Shown piece by piece: positions 25,901-36,462 of a stretch of DNA of 64,000 nt. Location of the stretch: assembly GCF_000332055.1 (NCBI RefSeq), contig NZ_ALVZ01000232.1, positions 1-64,000 on the forward strand, given 5' to 3'. A program made the translations under genes and the position numbers. The notes under the pieces were generated by a model, which ran no database searches, was not told the origin of the DNA, and worked only from the letters and a program-made list of their open reading frames with translations. Numbering within the stretch: position 1 is the first letter of the stretch; every line of letters begins with the position of its first letter. This stretch comes from Xenococcus sp. PCC 7305. Lineage in GTDB: Bacteria; Cyanobacteriota; Cyanobacteriia; Cyanobacteriales; Xenococcaceae.

Positions 25901-26725
25901 ATGGGTACTCGTTCTTTTAGACCATTAACTCCTGGAACTCGGCAAGCGACAATTGCCGACTTTTCAGAAATCACCAAAAGTAAACCCGAAAAGTCCTTAA
26001 CCAAGTTCAAGCATCGAGCGAAGGGACGGAATAATAGAGGGGTTATTACTAGCCGCCGTCGTGGTGGTGGTCATAAGCGTCGCTATCGGACTATTGATTT
26101 TAGAAGAGATAAGCTCAATATTCCCGCCACTGTAATCGCGATCGAATATGATCCCAACCGCAATGCCAGAATTGCCCTGGTGGAATATCAAGACGGAGAA
26201 AAACGTTATATCCTAGCTGCTGCTGGATTAACCGTCGGCACAGAAATTATTTCTGGGCCAGAGTCTCCTATTGAGATCGGTAATGCTTTACCTTTGAGCA
26301 ATATTCCGTTAGGGGAAACGATTCATAATATAGAGCTTAGAGTTGGTAGAGGTGGTCAGATAGTAAGAGCTGCAGGAACTGCCGCCAAGCTTATGGCAAA
26401 AGAGGGCAACTATGTGACTATTGGTTTGCCGTCAAAAGAAGTCCGCATGGTTCGGAAAGAATGCTACGCCACTATTGGGCAAGTAGGCAACGCCGAAGTG
26501 AGAAACTTGAAGCTCGGCAAAGCAGGGAAAAGTCGTCATTTGGGGAGAAGACCTCAAGTTAGAGGGAGTGCCATGAACCCTTGTGATCACCCCCACGGTG
26601 GTGGCGAAGGAAGGGCTCCCATTGGCAGAAGTGGCCCTGTTACTCCTTGGGGTAAGCCGGCTTTGGGTCTAAAAACCCGTAAGAAGAAGAAAGCTAGCGA
26701 TAAACTTATTGTTCGTCGTCGTTAA
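25901..26725 (+). CDS. rplB: 50S ribosomal protein L2
   Basis: The 274-residue protein is full length and begins [15 protein letters not shown]. The C-terminal region carries [20 protein letters not shown], which includes the conserved His near the peptidyl transferase centre, and a Lys/Arg-rich tail. It lies 60 bases after rplW in the operon. Nothing is unusual. Confidence 0.97.
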   Translation: MGTRSFRPLTPGTRQATIADFSEITKSKPEKSLTKFKHRAKGRNNRGVITSRRRGGGHKRRYRTIDFRRDKLNIPATVIAIEYDPNRNARIALVEYQDGEKRYILAAAGLTVGTEIISGPESPIEIGNALPLSNIPLGETIHNIELRVGRGGQIVRAAGTAAKLMAKEGNYVTIGLPSKEVRMVRKECYATIGQVGNAEVRNLKLGKAGKSRHLGRRPQVRGSAMNPCDHPHGGGEGRAPIGRSGPVTPWGKPALGLKTRKKKKASDKLIVRRR

Positions 26726-26768
26726 TTTATACTTAAAGCTTTTTTTAGCGTAAATTTTGTTGCGCCTT

Positions 26769-26796
26769 AACTGATAACTGATAACTGATAACTGAT
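26769..26796. repeat. tandem heptamer AACTGAT in the rplB-rpsS spacer
   Basis: Four copies of a 7-base unit (AACTGAT, the last ending in the rpsS ATTATG) fill most of the 72-base gap between rplB and rpsS and reach the rpsS start codon. This places a short tandem repeat inside an essential operon, next to the ribosome binding site of rpsS. Confidence 0.8.
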
Positions 26797-26797
26797 T

Positions 26798-27076
26798 ATG
26801 AGCCGTTCCTTAAAAAAAGGTCCTTTTGTTGCTGATAAACTGCTCAAAAAAATTGAGAAGTTGAATTCAGAAAACAAAAAGGAAGTCATAAAAACCTGGT
26901 CCCGTGCTTCTACTATTCTGCCTCAAATGGTTGGCCATACAGTAGCTGTTCATAATGGCCGTCAACATATTCCCGTGTTTATTTCCGATCAAATGGTTGG
27001 TCATAAGTTAGGGGAGTTTGCCCCGACTAGAACCTTTAGGAGTCATTCCAAAAGTGATAAAAAAGCTCGGCGATAG
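26798..27076 (+). CDS. rpsS: 30S ribosomal protein S19
   Basis: The 92-residue protein starts [19 protein letters not shown] and ends with [15 protein letters not shown], both typical. ATG 26798 follows the heptamer array directly, and I see no clear Shine-Dalgarno sequence, so it may be translated by coupling or a leaderless-like mode. rplV follows after 36 bases. Confidence 0.97.
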   Translation: MSRSLKKGPFVADKLLKKIEKLNSENKKEVIKTWSRASTILPQMVGHTVAVHNGRQHIPVFISDQMVGHKLGEFAPTRTFRSHSKSDKKARR

Positions 27077-27112
27077 CAATATTTTAAAGATCCCAAGATC
27101 CCAAAAAGCATC

Positions 27113-27472
27113 ATGACAGTAGATAAGACCAATGAAACAAAAGCGATCTCAAAATATATCCGCATGTCTCCTTTTAAAGTGAGAAGAGTGTTGGATCAAA
27201 TTCGAGGTCGTCAATATCGAGAAGCTCTAATTATTCTCGAATTTATGCCTTACAAAGCCTGTGAACCAGTACTGAAAGTATTGCGCTCTGCTGTGGCTAA
27301 CGCAGAACATAATGCGGGATTGGACCCTGCGAGCTTGGTTATTAGTCAAGCTTTTGCTGATGGAGGTCCTGTTTTAAAACGTTATCGCCCCAGAGCGCAG
27401 GGTCGAGCTTATCAAATTCGTAAGCCGACCTGTCATATTACTGTCGCGGTTGCTCCGGAAGTGACCGAATAA
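27113..27472 (+). CDS. rplV: 50S ribosomal protein L22
   Basis: The 119-residue protein shows [20 protein letters not shown] at the start and the tunnel-lining hairpin with [20 protein letters not shown] near the end. It starts with ATG 27113. rpsC follows after 24 bases. Confidence 0.97.
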   Translation: MTVDKTNETKAISKYIRMSPFKVRRVLDQIRGRQYREALIILEFMPYKACEPVLKVLRSAVANAEHNAGLDPASLVISQAFADGGPVLKRYRPRAQGRAYQIRKPTCHITVAVAPEVTE

Positions 27473-27496
27473 GCTGTTGTATTCAGAGGAAATATA

Positions 27497-28216
27497 GTGG
27501 GTCAAAAAATACATCCAACTGGTTTTCGTTTAGGTATCACTCAAGAACACCAGTCTTGTTGGTACGCCGATACCAAAAATTACCCCCAACTGCTACAAGA
27601 GGATCGATTAATAAGAGACTATGTAGCCAAGGGTTTAAGTAACGCAGGAATCTCCCAAGTTAAGATTGAGCGTAAAGCTGATCAAATTGACTTGGCAATC
27701 CATACCGCTCGTCCTGGGGTCGTTGTCGGGCGTGGTGGTGCGGGGATCGAAAAGCTGCGTACTGAGTTGCAAGACACAGTGGGCAATAATCGCCAAATAA
27801 GGATTAATGTCATTGAGGTTGCTCGAGTTGATGCCGATGCTACTTTGATTGCTGAATATATCACTCAACAGCTAGAACGTCGTGTTTCTTTCCGTAGAGT
27901 AGTCCGCCAAGCAATCCAAAGAGCTCAAAGAGCCGAGGTTCAAGGCATTAAAATTCAGGTAAGCGGTCGACTTAATGGAGCGGAGATTGCCCGCACGGAA
28001 TGGGTTCGTGAAGGTAGGGTGCCATTACATACTTTAAGAGCAAACATCGATTACTCTTATCGGACGGCGCTGACCATTTACGGAATTTTGGGCGTCAAGG
28101 TTTGGATCTTTAAAGGAGAAGTTATTCCTGGACAAGAAGAAACCGCTGTTGCAACTCCTGCGAAAACACCCCGCCGTAATCGTCGTCGTCAGAAATTTGA
28201 TGACCGTTCGGAATGA
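27497..28216 (+). CDS. rpsC: 30S ribosomal protein S3
   Basis: The 239-residue protein starts at GTG 27497 ([13 protein letters not shown]). A KH RNA-binding domain is visible at [20 protein letters not shown], and the C-terminal domain contains [13 protein letters not shown]. The tail is Arg-rich ([13 protein letters not shown]). A ribosome-binding AGAGGAAA lies upstream. Confidence 0.97.
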   Translation: MGQKIHPTGFRLGITQEHQSCWYADTKNYPQLLQEDRLIRDYVAKGLSNAGISQVKIERKADQIDLAIHTARPGVVVGRGGAGIEKLRTELQDTVGNNRQIRINVIEVARVDADATLIAEYITQQLERRVSFRRVVRQAIQRAQRAEVQGIKIQVSGRLNGAEIARTEWVREGRVPLHTLRANIDYSYRTALTIYGILGVKVWIFKGEVIPGQEETAVATPAKTPRRNRRRQKFDDRSE

Positions 28217-28243
28217 TAACCAGTAGTTAGCAAAGGAGTAACT

Positions 28244-28663
28244 ATGCTAAGTCCTAGAAGAACAAAATTTCGCAAACAACAACGGGGACGAATGAGAGGG
28301 TTAGCCCATAGAGGTAGCACTCTTAACTTTGGTGACTATGCTCTTCAAGCAACTGAACCTTCTTGGATTACCTCCCGTCAGATTGAAGCAGCTAGACGAG
28401 CTATGACTCGCTACGTTAAACGGGGTGGGAAAATCTGGATTCGGGTCTTCCCAGACAAGCCGGTGACCATGAGAGCAGCCGAAACTCGCATGGGTTCTGG
28501 TAAAGGTTCTCCTGAATATTGGGTGGCTGTAGTTAAGCCTGGAAGAATTATGTTTGAAATGGCAGGGGTCTCAGAAACCATAGCAAGAGAAGCCATGCGC
28601 TTAGCTGCTCAAAAGCTGCCTATAAAAACTAAATTTATTACTCGTGATGAGGAGTATACGTAA
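28244..28663 (+). CDS. rplP: 50S ribosomal protein L16
   Basis: The 139-residue protein begins [19 protein letters not shown] and contains [19 protein letters not shown] and [12 protein letters not shown], typical for L16, which sits near the A-site tRNA elbow. AAAGGAG lies just upstream of the ATG. rpmC begins four bases after its stop. Confidence 0.97.
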   Translation: MLSPRRTKFRKQQRGRMRGLAHRGSTLNFGDYALQATEPSWITSRQIEAARRAMTRYVKRGGKIWIRVFPDKPVTMRAAETRMGSGKGSPEYWVAVVKPGRIMFEMAGVSETIAREAMRLAAQKLPIKTKFITRDEEYT

Positions 28664-28667
28664 GATT

Positions 28668-28919
28668 ATGGCTTTACCTAAAATTGATGAGGTAAGAAAT
28701 CTTAGCGATGAAGAATTAGCAGCAGAAGTGCTGGCAGTTAAGCGGGAACTATTTCAACTAAGACTAGAAGAAGCTACTCGTCGCTTAGAAAAACCTCATA
28801 TGTTTAAGCATACTAAACATCGTCTCTCTCAACTGTTAACTGTAGAAAGGGAACGTCAGTTGCTTAGTACTGAGACAACAACTGTTAGCTCAGAAACTCC
28901 ATCTCCAGCAGAAGCGTAA
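28668..28919 (+). CDS. rpmC: 50S ribosomal protein L29
   Basis: The protein is 83 residues from ATG 28668 (MALPKIDEV). The frame runs open upstream to 28644, but that start would overlap rplP and lacks family support. LSDEELAAEVLAVKRELFQLR and a following helix are L29-like. The C-terminus carries a Ser/Thr/Glu-rich extension of about 15 residues. Confidence 0.95.
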   Translation: MALPKIDEVRNLSDEELAAEVLAVKRELFQLRLEEATRRLEKPHMFKHTKHRLSQLLTVERERQLLSTETTTVSSETPSPAEA

Positions 28920-28934
28920 AGATTAATTCAACAT

Positions 28935-29183
28935 ATGGCAGTTAAAGAAATTGTTGGCGAAGTCGTCAGTGACAAAATGAATAAAACCGTTGTGGTCGCT
29001 GTAGAAAATCGGACTCGCCATCCTAAATACAAGAAAACCGTTGTCCGCACCAAAAAGTATAAAGTCCATGATGAGGAAAATCAGTGCCATATTGGCGATC
29101 GCGTAAAAATTCGCGAAACCAGACCTCTCAGTCGGACTAAATGTTGGACTGTGGCCCAAATCATTGACAAGAAAAATTCTTAA
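28935..29183 (+). CDS. rpsQ: 30S ribosomal protein S17
   Basis: The 82-residue protein has the OB-fold signature [20 protein letters not shown] and [18 protein letters not shown]. It starts at ATG 28935, 15 bases after rpmC. Nothing is unusual. Confidence 0.97.
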   Translation: MAVKEIVGEVVSDKMNKTVVVAVENRTRHPKYKKTVVRTKKYKVHDEENQCHIGDRVKIRETRPLSRTKCWTVAQIIDKKNS

Positions 29184-29209
29184 CTTTTATTTAGATCAAT
29201 CTAACCACC

Positions 29210-29578
29210 GTGATACAACAACAGACTTATCTTAATGTTGCCGATAATAGCGGAGCTCGTAAACTAATGTGCTTACGAGTGCTGGGTAAAGGTAACTGTC
29301 CCTATGGTCACATTGGTGATGTAATTGTCGCTGTAGTCAAAGATGCCCTCCCTAACATGGCAGTTAAAAAATCTGACGTTGTTAGAGCTGTGATTGTTCG
29401 GACGAAACAAGCAGTGAACCGCGAAAGTGGCATGAGCATTCGTTTTGACGATAATGCAGCTGTGATTATAAATCCTGACAACAATCCTCGGGGTACTAGG
29501 GTTTTTGGCCCGGTGGCACGAGAGTTACGAGATAAAAACTTTACTAAAATTGTTTCTCTAGCTCCGGAGGTAATCTAA
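29210..29578 (+). CDS. rplN: 50S ribosomal protein L14
   Basis: The 122-residue protein starts at GTG 29210 and reads [20 protein letters not shown]. It contains [11 protein letters not shown] and [17 protein letters not shown]. The stop and the rplX start share one base (TAATG). Confidence 0.97.
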   Translation: MIQQQTYLNVADNSGARKLMCLRVLGKGNCPYGHIGDVIVAVVKDALPNMAVKKSDVVRAVIVRTKQAVNRESGMSIRFDDNAAVIINPDNNPRGTRVFGPVARELRDKNFTKIVSLAPEVI

Positions 29579-29922
29579 TGGCTCAGAAAACTACTAGCAA
29601 ACGACATAACATGCATGTCAAGAAAGGAGATAACGTACAGGTTATTTCTGGCCGAGATAAAGGCAAAGTGGGAGAGATTCTCCAGGTTTTGCCTAAATCC
29701 AGCAAAGTAGTCGTTAAAGGGGTTAACATCCGCACTAAGCATGTGAAGCCTCAGCAAGAGGGGGAGTCAGGTCAGATAAGTACCTTCGAAGCTCCTGTCC
29801 ATAGTTCTAATGTAATGCTCTACTCCGAAAAGGAGAAAGTTGCGAGCCGCGTCTGCTATACCTTTACGGATGATGGCAAAAAAGTACGCATGCTCAAAAA
29901 AACTGGAGAGATTATTGATTAA
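29578..29922 (+). CDS. rplX: 50S ribosomal protein L24
   Basis: The 114-residue protein has a KOW motif ([20 protein letters not shown]) and the C-terminal [15 protein letters not shown] 29578 overlaps the rplN stop by one base, and a GGAGG six bases upstream inside rplN serves as its ribosome binding site. Confidence 0.97.
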   Translation: MAQKTTSKRHNMHVKKGDNVQVISGRDKGKVGEILQVLPKSSKVVVKGVNIRTKHVKPQQEGESGQISTFEAPVHSSNVMLYSEKEKVASRVCYTFTDDGKKVRMLKKTGEIID

Positions 29923-29981
29923 TTACCAAAAATAAATTTAGTGATTTCCTGACCAAGCCCAGGAAATATAAGAAAAAGCTC

Positions 29982-30527
29982 ATGGCAAAAAACCTCAAGG
30001 AAACTTATACAACAGAAATTGCTGGCAAGCTCAAAGAAGAGTTTGGTTATAGCAATATTCATCAAGTACCAAAAGTCGTTAAGGTAATTGTTAATCGTGG
30101 TTTAGGAGAAGCTTCTCAAAATGCTAAGGCATTGGAATCATCGATTCGCGAAATCTCAACTATCACAGGTCAAAAACCCGTGGTTACTAGAGCGAAAAAG
30201 GCGATCGCAGCTTTCAAGCTCCGTAAAGGAATGCCAGTTGGCGTGATGGTTACATTGCGAGGAGATCGGATGTACGCCTTCTTGGAGCGTTTGATTAACC
30301 TAGCTCTACCAAGGATTCGTGATTTTCGCGGAATTAGTGCCAAAAGCTTTGACGGACGGGGCAATTATAGCCTAGGGGTCAAAGAACAGCTCATCTTTCC
30401 TGAAATTGATTACGATACCATCGATCAAATTCGGGGTTTCGATATTTCCATCGTCACCACCGCCAATACCGATGAGGAGGGACGAGCCTTACTCAAGGAA
30501 ATGGGAATGCCCTTCCGTACAAACTAA
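29982..30527 (+). CDS. rplE: 50S ribosomal protein L5
   Basis: The 181-residue protein contains [37 protein letters not shown] and [20 protein letters not shown]5 binds 5S rRNA and contacts P-site tRNA. In many bacteria rpsN (S14) follows, but here rpsH comes directly after 33 bases, as is usual in cyanobacteria. Confidence 0.97.
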   Translation: MAKNLKETYTTEIAGKLKEEFGYSNIHQVPKVVKVIVNRGLGEASQNAKALESSIREISTITGQKPVVTRAKKAIAAFKLRKGMPVGVMVTLRGDRMYAFLERLINLALPRIRDFRGISAKSFDGRGNYSLGVKEQLIFPEIDYDTIDQIRGFDISIVTTANTDEEGRALLKEMGMPFRTN

Positions 30528-30560
30528 AACTATAGGATCGGGAGATAACAAAAGGTAATA

Positions 30561-30962
30561 ATGGCAGCAAACGATACTATCTCAGATATGCTGACCCGCA
30601 TTCGTAATGCCTGTATGGTCAAGCATCAACAAACTCAAGTACCTTCGACGAAAATGACCCGAAGCATTGCTAAAGTGCTTCAAGAAGAAGGTTTTATTGG
30701 TAATTACGAGGAAACAGGAGAAGGTGTTCACAAGTACCTCAGTATAGCCCTCAAATATCAAGGAAAAGGACGTCAGCCGGTAATTGGAACTCTCAAACGA
30801 GTTAGTAGACCGGGACTGCGCGTCTATTCCAAGCGCAAAGATATTCCCCGGGTCTTAGGGGGTATTGGGATTGCGATTGTTTCGACCTCTCATGGAGTAA
30901 TGACAGATCGAGAAGCTCGTCGTCAAGGAGTTGGCGGAGAAATTCTTTGTTATGTCTGGTAA
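30561..30962 (+). CDS. rpsH: 30S ribosomal protein S8
   Basis: The 133-residue protein starts [17 protein letters not shown] and ends [11 protein letters not shown], with [18 protein letters not shown] as the rRNA-binding loop. It starts with ATG 30561. The next gene follows after 18 bases. Confidence 0.97.
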   Translation: MAANDTISDMLTRIRNACMVKHQQTQVPSTKMTRSIAKVLQEEGFIGNYEETGEGVHKYLSIALKYQGKGRQPVIGTLKRVSRPGLRVYSKRKDIPRVLGGIGIAIVSTSHGVMTDREARRQGVGGEILCYVW

Positions 30963-30980
30963 TTTAAGGAGTAAATATTC

Positions 30981-31517
30981 ATGTCACGCATTGGTAAGCG
31001 TCCGATACCAATCCCTTCTGGTATAACCGTAAACATCGAAGGTTCTCATGTCTCCGTAAAAGGACCGAAAGGAAGCTTAGAAAGAGACTTAGCCGATTTA
31101 ATTTCGATAGAGCGGGTAGATGATCAACTAACAGTATCACCTAAAAATAACTCCCGTACTGCTCGTCAGTTACATGGCTTGTCCCGCACTTTGGTCGCTA
31201 ATATGATTGAAGGTGTTTTTAAGGGTTTTGAAAAGCGCTTGCAGATTATTGGAGTTGGTTATCGAGCTCAAGCCCAGGGAAGTAAGTTGACCCTTAATGT
31301 CGGCTACAGTAAGCCTGTGGAAATGGAAATGCCTGCAGGAATTCAAGTTGCTGTAGAAAAGAATACTGATGTCATAGTAACGGGCATCGATAAAGAGGTA
31401 GTAGGTAATGTCTCTGCCAAGATCAGAGCCGTCAGACCTCCTGAACCCTATAAAGGTAAAGGAATCCGCTACCTTAATGAAGCAGTCAGACGTAAAGCAG
31501 GTAAAACAGGTAAATAA
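30981..31517 (+). CDS. rplF: 50S ribosomal protein L6
   Basis: The 178-residue protein shows [18 protein letters not shown], a duplicated fold, and [20 protein letters not shown] near the end. A good AAGGAG precedes ATG 30981. rplR starts five bases after its stop. Confidence 0.97.
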   Translation: MSRIGKRPIPIPSGITVNIEGSHVSVKGPKGSLERDLADLISIERVDDQLTVSPKNNSRTARQLHGLSRTLVANMIEGVFKGFEKRLQIIGVGYRAQAQGSKLTLNVGYSKPVEMEMPAGIQVAVEKNTDVIVTGIDKEVVGNVSAKIRAVRPPEPYKGKGIRYLNEAVRRKAGKTGK

Positions 31518-31522
31518 TAACT

Positions 31523-31885
31523 ATGAAGTTATCTCGCAAACAATCAGTGATCCGTCGTCATCGGCGAGTCCGCAAGAAGGTCAGTGGAACCCCCGATCGC
31601 CCTCGTTTGTGCGTTTTTCGTTCCCATAAGCATATTTATGCTCAAGTTATTGATGATGTAGCTCAAAATACAGTAGCTGCCGCATCGACATTAGATTCCG
31701 AGGTCAAGTCAGATCTCAAATCTACTAGCACCTGCGAAGCTTCCTCCGCTGTCGGCAAGCTAGTCGCCCAAAGAGCTTTAGAGAAAGGAGTCACTAAAGT
31801 TGTTTTTGACCGCGGTGGTAATCTTTATCATGGTAGGATTCAATCCCTAGCTGAAGCTGCTCGCGAAGCTGGTTTAGACTTTTAA
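31523..31885 (+). CDS. rplR: 50S ribosomal protein L18
   Basis: The 120-residue protein binds 5S rRNA. It shows [33 protein letters not shown] and the C-terminal [20 protein letters not shown]. It is closely coupled to rplF, with five bases between. Confidence 0.97.
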   Translation: MKLSRKQSVIRRHRRVRKKVSGTPDRPRLCVFRSHKHIYAQVIDDVAQNTVAAASTLDSEVKSDLKSTSTCEASSAVGKLVAQRALEKGVTKVVFDRGGNLYHGRIQSLAEAAREAGLDF

Positions 31886-31913
31886 TTAATCCCTGACTCA
31901 AGTACGTAACATT

Positions 31914-32441
31914 ATGGCAAAATCAAAATCGCGCAAAAAGAATCGCAGTAAGGAAAAAGAATCCAACTGGCAGGAAAGGGTAGTCCAGATCCGTCGAGTA
32001 AGTAAAGTGGTTAAAGGCGGAAAAAAGCTCAGCTTTCGTGCTATTGTCGTCGTTGGTAATGAGAAAGGACAAGTGGGAGTAGGAGTCGGCAAGGCTGCTG
32101 ATGTTATTGGCGCTGTTCGTAAAGGTGTTGCGGACGCCAAAAAACAATTAGTAGAGGTTTCCTTGACTAAGTCTAACTCTATCAACCATGTTACTAACGG
32201 TATTGCTGGGGGAGCCAAAGTATTCATGCGCCCTGCTGCTCCTGGTACAGGGGTAATTGCTGGGGGGGCTGTACGCACGGTCCTTGAACTGGCTGGGGTG
32301 AAAAATATTCTGGCAAAACAGTTGGGTTCGAATAATCCCTTGAACAACGCTCGAGCGGCAGTCAACGCCTTAGGCAGTTTACGAACTCTGTCCCAAGTGG
32401 CTAAAGAAAGAGGGGTTGATATCGAGCGCCTATACGCTTAA
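31914..32441 (+). CDS. rpsE: 30S ribosomal protein S5
   Basis: The 175-residue protein has a basic start and then [20 protein letters not shown], the [17 protein letters not shown] double-stranded-RNA-binding segment and [20 protein letters not shown]5 lines the mRNA entry site. It starts with ATG 31914. Confidence 0.97.
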   Translation: MAKSKSRKKNRSKEKESNWQERVVQIRRVSKVVKGGKKLSFRAIVVVGNEKGQVGVGVGKAADVIGAVRKGVADAKKQLVEVSLTKSNSINHVTNGIAGGAKVFMRPAAPGTGVIAGGAVRTVLELAGVKNILAKQLGSNNPLNNARAAVNALGSLRTLSQVAKERGVDIERLYA

Positions 32442-32467
32442 TTCGCTATATAGAGAGGAACATACGA

Positions 32468-32917
32468 ATGAAATTACATGATATTGCCCCTCAAGAGGGC
32501 TCTAAAAGACGCAGAAGGCGTGTTGGTCGGGGGATTGCTGCCGGACAAGGTGCTAGCTGTGGTTTTGGGATGCGGGGGCAAAAATCTCGTTCTGGGACTG
32601 GCACTAAACCTGGTTTTGAAGGTGGTCAAATGCCCTTATACCGTCGCGTTCCCAAACTAAAACATTTCCCCCTAGTTAATCAAAAAACTTATACAATCGT
32701 TAATGTTAGCGCTTTAGGTTCTTTAGCAGCTAATACAGAAGTGACTTTAGAGTATTTGTTGGCTCAGGGCATCACCACAACCAAAGATGGTCCCTTAAAA
32801 ATATTAGGGGATGGAGAACTAAATGTAGCTCTTAATGTTAAAGCTGCGGCCTTTACTAAAACTGCCCGCTCAAAAATTGAGGCTGCTGGTGGGAATTGTG
32901 AGGTGATTGGCAAATAA
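32468..32917 (+). CDS. rplO: 50S ribosomal protein L15
   Basis: The 149-residue protein contains [39 protein letters not shown] and a globular C-terminal half. rpmD (L30) is absent just upstream, as in cyanobacteria generally. A 122-base gap separates it from secY. Confidence 0.97.
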   Translation: MKLHDIAPQEGSKRRRRRVGRGIAAGQGASCGFGMRGQKSRSGTGTKPGFEGGQMPLYRRVPKLKHFPLVNQKTYTIVNVSALGSLAANTEVTLEYLLAQGITTTKDGPLKILGDGELNVALNVKAAAFTKTARSKIEAAGGNCEVIGK

Positions 32918-33039
32918 GCAAAACGCCACGGTTGGTTTATCATAAGTTACATGGTAAGACAAGATAAATCCCCATTGCCTAACTTATTAAACAGCTTATA
33001 AATTAATTGAAATGTATAAGAAATCACAGGTAGTCTTTT

Positions 33040-34362
33040 ATGGTTAGAGATAAGACACCAACAGCACAGGAAACTTTTTTACAAATGGCTCAAGCAGCTG
33101 GACTGAGAGGTCGGTTGCTAATAACCATTGGTCTTTTGATCTTGGTTCGTTTAGGTATATTCATCCCTGTGCCAGGTATTGATCGGGCAAGCTTCGCTGA
33201 AGCAGTTCAAAATCTTCCGGTTCTAGGTTTTTTAGATATTTTTACTGGCGGTGGACTGTCTGCTCTCGGGATTTTTGCCTTAGGTATTTTACCTTTTATA
33301 AATGCTTCTATTATCATGCAGCTTCTGACGGCTGCTATTCCAGCTTTAGAAGATCTGCAAAAAAATGAGGGAGAGGCTGGGCGTCGCAAGATATCCCAGT
33401 ATACCCGTTATGTGGCTCTGGCTTGGGCAATTTTACAAAGTCTAGGGCTGACAATCGGGCTGTTACGTCCTTATGCACTGAATCCTGGGTTCTGGTTTAT
33501 TCCAGAAACAGTTCTGGCTTTGACTGCGGGCTCGATGTTCGTCATGTGGGTTTCCGAGTTGATCACAGAACGAGGTATTGGCAATGGGGCGTCTTTGTTG
33601 ATTTTTATCAACATTGTGGCTACCTTGCCAAAGAATTTGGGGAATACTATCGAATTTGCCCAACAGGGTGGCAGAGAGGCTGTTGCTCAGGTTGTAATTT
33701 TGTTATTAGTTTTCCTGGTGACCATTGTAGGTATTGTTTTTGTCCAGGAGGGAACTAGAAGAATACCTATTATCTCGGCTCGTCGTCAGGTTGGAAAAAG
33801 ACTTTATCGCGAAAGAACCAGCTATTTGCCTTTGAGGTTGAATCAAGGTGGAGTTATGCCGATTATTTTTGCGACAGCTGTGATTAGTTTGCCTACTTCT
33901 TTGGCTCAGTTTGCTGGAGGGGATAGTGGTTTTGGCCAGATTTTAGTCCAATTTGCCAATGCGGTGACTCCTCTGCGAGGTGAAATCAACTGGATAGCTA
34001 TCGCATTTCAGTCATTGTTGATTCTATTTTTCAGTTATTTCTACGCCTCTTTGATCATGAATCCTGTAGACATGTCGCAAAACTTGAAAAAGATGGGAAC
34101 ATCTATTCCAGGTATTAGACCAGGTAAGGCCACGAGTAATTATCTAGAACAGGTCATGAATCGCTTGACTTTGTTGGGCGCGATTTTCTTGGCCGTTGTG
34201 GTGGCAATTCCTAGTTTGATTGAAGCTGCAACTAGAGTCCAAACTTTTAACGGTTTCGGCGCAACCTCATTGCTAATACTGGTCGGTGTGGCGATTGATA
34301 CGGCGAAGCAGATTCAAACTTATGTCATCTCTCAGAGATATGAGGGGATGGTGAAAAAATAA
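33040..34362 (+). CDS. secY: Sec translocon channel subunit SecY
   Basis: SecY is the protein-conducting channel in the plasma and thylakoid membranes. The 440-residue protein has ten hydrophobic helices. Signatures include RLGIFIPVPGID (helix 1), GILPFINASIIMQLLTAAIP (helix 2), the cytosolic loop GEAGRRKISQYTRY and RRQVGKRLYRERTSYLPLRL. It starts with ATG 33040. Its usual place between rplO and adk is kept. Its motor secA is also in this window, at 50347. Confidence 0.97.
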   Translation: MVRDKTPTAQETFLQMAQAAGLRGRLLITIGLLILVRLGIFIPVPGIDRASFAEAVQNLPVLGFLDIFTGGGLSALGIFALGILPFINASIIMQLLTAAIPALEDLQKNEGEAGRRKISQYTRYVALAWAILQSLGLTIGLLRPYALNPGFWFIPETVLALTAGSMFVMWVSELITERGIGNGASLLIFINIVATLPKNLGNTIEFAQQGGREAVAQVVILLLVFLVTIVGIVFVQEGTRRIPIISARRQVGKRLYRERTSYLPLRLNQGGVMPIIFATAVISLPTSLAQFAGGDSGFGQILVQFANAVTPLRGEINWIAIAFQSLLILFFSYFYASLIMNPVDMSQNLKKMGTSIPGIRPGKATSNYLEQVMNRLTLLGAIFLAVVVAIPSLIEAATRVQTFNGFGATSLLILVGVAIDTAKQIQTYVISQRYEGMVKK

Positions 34363-34427
34363 CAAAATGCGAAATTTAGCGGAATGCAATTTTTTCCTAA
34401 AGCTATGGTTACAACCACAATAAAACA

Positions 34428-34985
34428 GTGAAAAGATTAATTTTTTTGGGTCCTCCTGGGGCAGGTAAGGGAACGCAGGCTCTGATTTTGTCAGATCTTT
34501 ATCAAATACCTCATATTTCTACTGGGGATATTCTCCGGGCTGCTGTTAAGGCGGAGACTCCCTTGGGCATTAAAGCTCGTAGTTATATGGATCAAGGGGA
34601 ATTAGTTCCTGATGATTTGATTCTGGATTTGATCAAAGAGCGTTTACGTCAATCAGATACCAGGGGAGGCTGGATTCTTGATGGGTTTCCCCGTAATGTC
34701 AGCCAAGCGGCTTTCTTGGCAGAATTATTGCAAGAATTGCACCTAGCTGCTGATTGTGTCCTCAATCTAGAAGTCCCTGATGAGGTATTAGTCGAAAGAC
34801 TATTATCCCGTAAACGGAAGGATGATAACGAAACTACAATCCGTCGCCGTCTAGAAGTTTACCATCAAGATACTGTGCCGGTGATTAGTTTTTATAGCGA
34901 TTGCGGCATCTTAAAAGCAGTCAATGGTAATGATTCTCTAGAAGGTGTTACTACTGCTTTAAAAGCTATTATCGATCAAGCCTAA
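34428..34985 (+). CDS. adk: adenylate kinase, short form
   Basis: Adenylate kinase converts ATP and AMP to two ADP. The P-loop is GPPGAGKGTQ at residues 8-17, and HISTGDILR, LDGFPRN and RRRLEVYHQDT follow. The protein is 185 residues long because the LID is the short form without a zinc domain. The start is GTG 34428, since the frame begins directly with KRLIFLGPP. It lies 65 bases after secY. Confidence 0.97.
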   Translation: MKRLIFLGPPGAGKGTQALILSDLYQIPHISTGDILRAAVKAETPLGIKARSYMDQGELVPDDLILDLIKERLRQSDTRGGWILDGFPRNVSQAAFLAELLQELHLAADCVLNLEVPDEVLVERLLSRKRKDDNETTIRRRLEVYHQDTVPVISFYSDCGILKAVNGNDSLEGVTTALKAIIDQA

Positions 34986-35016
34986 AGTTTGTAAGTAACC
35001 TCGGAGGATATTTCAA

Positions 35017-35241
35017 TTGGCAAAACAAGATCTCATAGAAATGGAAGGGACGGTGACAGAATCGCTACCTAATGCCATGTTCCGGGTGGATTTGGAGAAT
35101 GGTTTTAACGTTTTAGCCCATATTTCCGGCAAAATACGTCGAAACTATATCAAAATTCTACCAGGCGATCGCGTTAAGGTGGAATTAACCCCCTACGACC
35201 TAAGCAAAGGTAGAATCACTTATCGCCTTAAAAATCGATAA
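35017..35241 (+). CDS. infA: translation initiation factor IF-1
   Basis: The 74-residue OB-fold protein binds the ribosomal A site during initiation. It reads [20 protein letters not shown] and ends [10 protein letters not shown]. The start is TTG 35017, placed eight bases after a strong GGAGGA; no ATG is suitable. A 119-base gap to rpmJ follows. Confidence 0.97.
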   Translation: MAKQDLIEMEGTVTESLPNAMFRVDLENGFNVLAHISGKIRRNYIKILPGDRVKVELTPYDLSKGRITYRLKNR

Positions 35242-35360
35242 ACCAAAAACAAAAGTTCATTAGATATTAGTCAGATATATCGAAGTATAATTTTGACTAT
35301 TTTTGACATGATATCCGAAAACCATTATAATCATAAGCTTGCAGTGTTGCCCAAAAAGGG

Positions 35361-35474
35361 ATGAAAGTTAGACCATCAGTAAAAAAAATGTGCGAAAAAT
35401 GCCGTGTCATCCGTAGACGCGGTCGCGTTATGGTAATTTGTACCAACCCCAAACATAAACAGCGTCAGGGTTAA
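35361..35474 (+). CDS. rpmJ: 50S ribosomal protein L36
   Basis: The 37-residue protein begins [20 protein letters not shown]. The zinc ligands Cys11, Cys14, Cys27 and His32 are all present, so it is the zinc-containing form. AAAGGG precedes ATG 35361. Its place between infA and rpsM is the usual one. Confidence 0.97.
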   Translation: MKVRPSVKKMCEKCRVIRRRGRVMVICTNPKHKQRQG

Positions 35475-35538
35475 CCCAGTAATTACCGTAATATTGCTCA
35501 GTATTTTGTAAACCAAAGAAAAACAGGAGAGTCAAAAC

Positions 35539-35922
35539 GTGGCACGGATTTCCGGCGTCGACCTTCCCCGTGACAAGCGCGTAGAAATCGGGCTTACTTA
35601 TGTCTTCGGGATTGGTCTGTCTCGCGCTCAGAATATCTTAAAAGCAACAGGAGTCAATCCGGACACTCGGGTTAGAGAGCTTTCTGACGAAGATGTTGCC
35701 AAATTAAGGGCCTATGTCGAAGATAACTATCAAGTTGAAGGTGACTTGAGAAGATGGGAAGCAATGAACATCAAAAGGTTAGCCGACATTGGTACTTATC
35801 GTGGTCGTCGTCATCGGATGGGGCTACCAGTAAGAGGGCAAAGAACTCGCACTAATAGTCGAACCCGTCGCGGTAGAAAGCTTACTGTTGCTGGCAAGAA
35901 AAAACCTCCAGGTAAAAAATAG
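35539..35922 (+). CDS. rpsM: 30S ribosomal protein S13
   Basis: The 127-residue protein starts at GTG 35539 with [20 protein letters not shown] and contains [20 protein letters not shown]. The basic C-terminal tail ([16 protein letters not shown]) reaches the P site. A GGAGAG binding site lies upstream. Confidence 0.97.
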   Translation: MARISGVDLPRDKRVEIGLTYVFGIGLSRAQNILKATGVNPDTRVRELSDEDVAKLRAYVEDNYQVEGDLRRWEAMNIKRLADIGTYRGRRHRMGLPVRGQRTRTNSRTRRGRKLTVAGKKKPPGKK

Positions 35923-35962
35923 ACTTTAAATTACTTAGTTCAATTGATATTAGTAAATTAAC

Positions 35963-36355
35963 ATGGCGCAACCAAAGAGAAGAACCGGGCCAAGAAAACA
36001 AAAAAAGAACATTCCTAACGGTGTAGCTCATATCCAATCTACCTTCAATAACACAATTGTGACTATTTCCGATAGTCGGGGAGATGTCGTTTCCTGGTCT
36101 TCTGCAGGGGCAAGCGGCTTTAAGGGCGCCAAAAAAGGTACTCCTTTTGCCGCTCAAACAGCGGCGGATAGTGCGGCGAGAAAAGCTATGGACCAAGGAA
36201 TGCGTCAGCTAGAAGTTATGGTGAGCGGCCCTGGTGCAGGTCGGGAGACAGCCATTAGAGCTTTACAAGCAGCGGGATTGGAAATTACCTTGATCCGCGA
36301 TGTAACCCCAATTCCCCACAATGGATGCCGTCCACCCAAGAGACGTAGGGTATAA
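35963..36355 (+). CDS. rpsK: 30S ribosomal protein S11
   Basis: The 130-residue protein contains [40 protein letters not shown] and the C-terminal [18 protein letters not shown]. rpsD (S4), which follows in many bacteria, is absent here, so rpoA comes next after a 107-base gap. Confidence 0.97.
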   Translation: MAQPKRRTGPRKQKKNIPNGVAHIQSTFNNTIVTISDSRGDVVSWSSAGASGFKGAKKGTPFAAQTAADSAARKAMDQGMRQLEVMVSGPGAGRETAIRALQAAGLEITLIRDVTPIPHNGCRPPKRRRV

Positions 36356-36462
36356 AGGGTATAACTTTAATGGCAATAGTTAGGATTAAGCAAAAAAAAG
36401 TGGTTTTCGCTTGCTCTGAAGGTTACTGGAAAATTGCTTTTTTAAAGAACGGAGGTTAGTCT

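Noticed and set aside
24268-32147. Several 60-155-codon frames inside the ribosomal genes
   Set aside because: All overlap confirmed ribosomal genes in other frames, with no codon use or start support.
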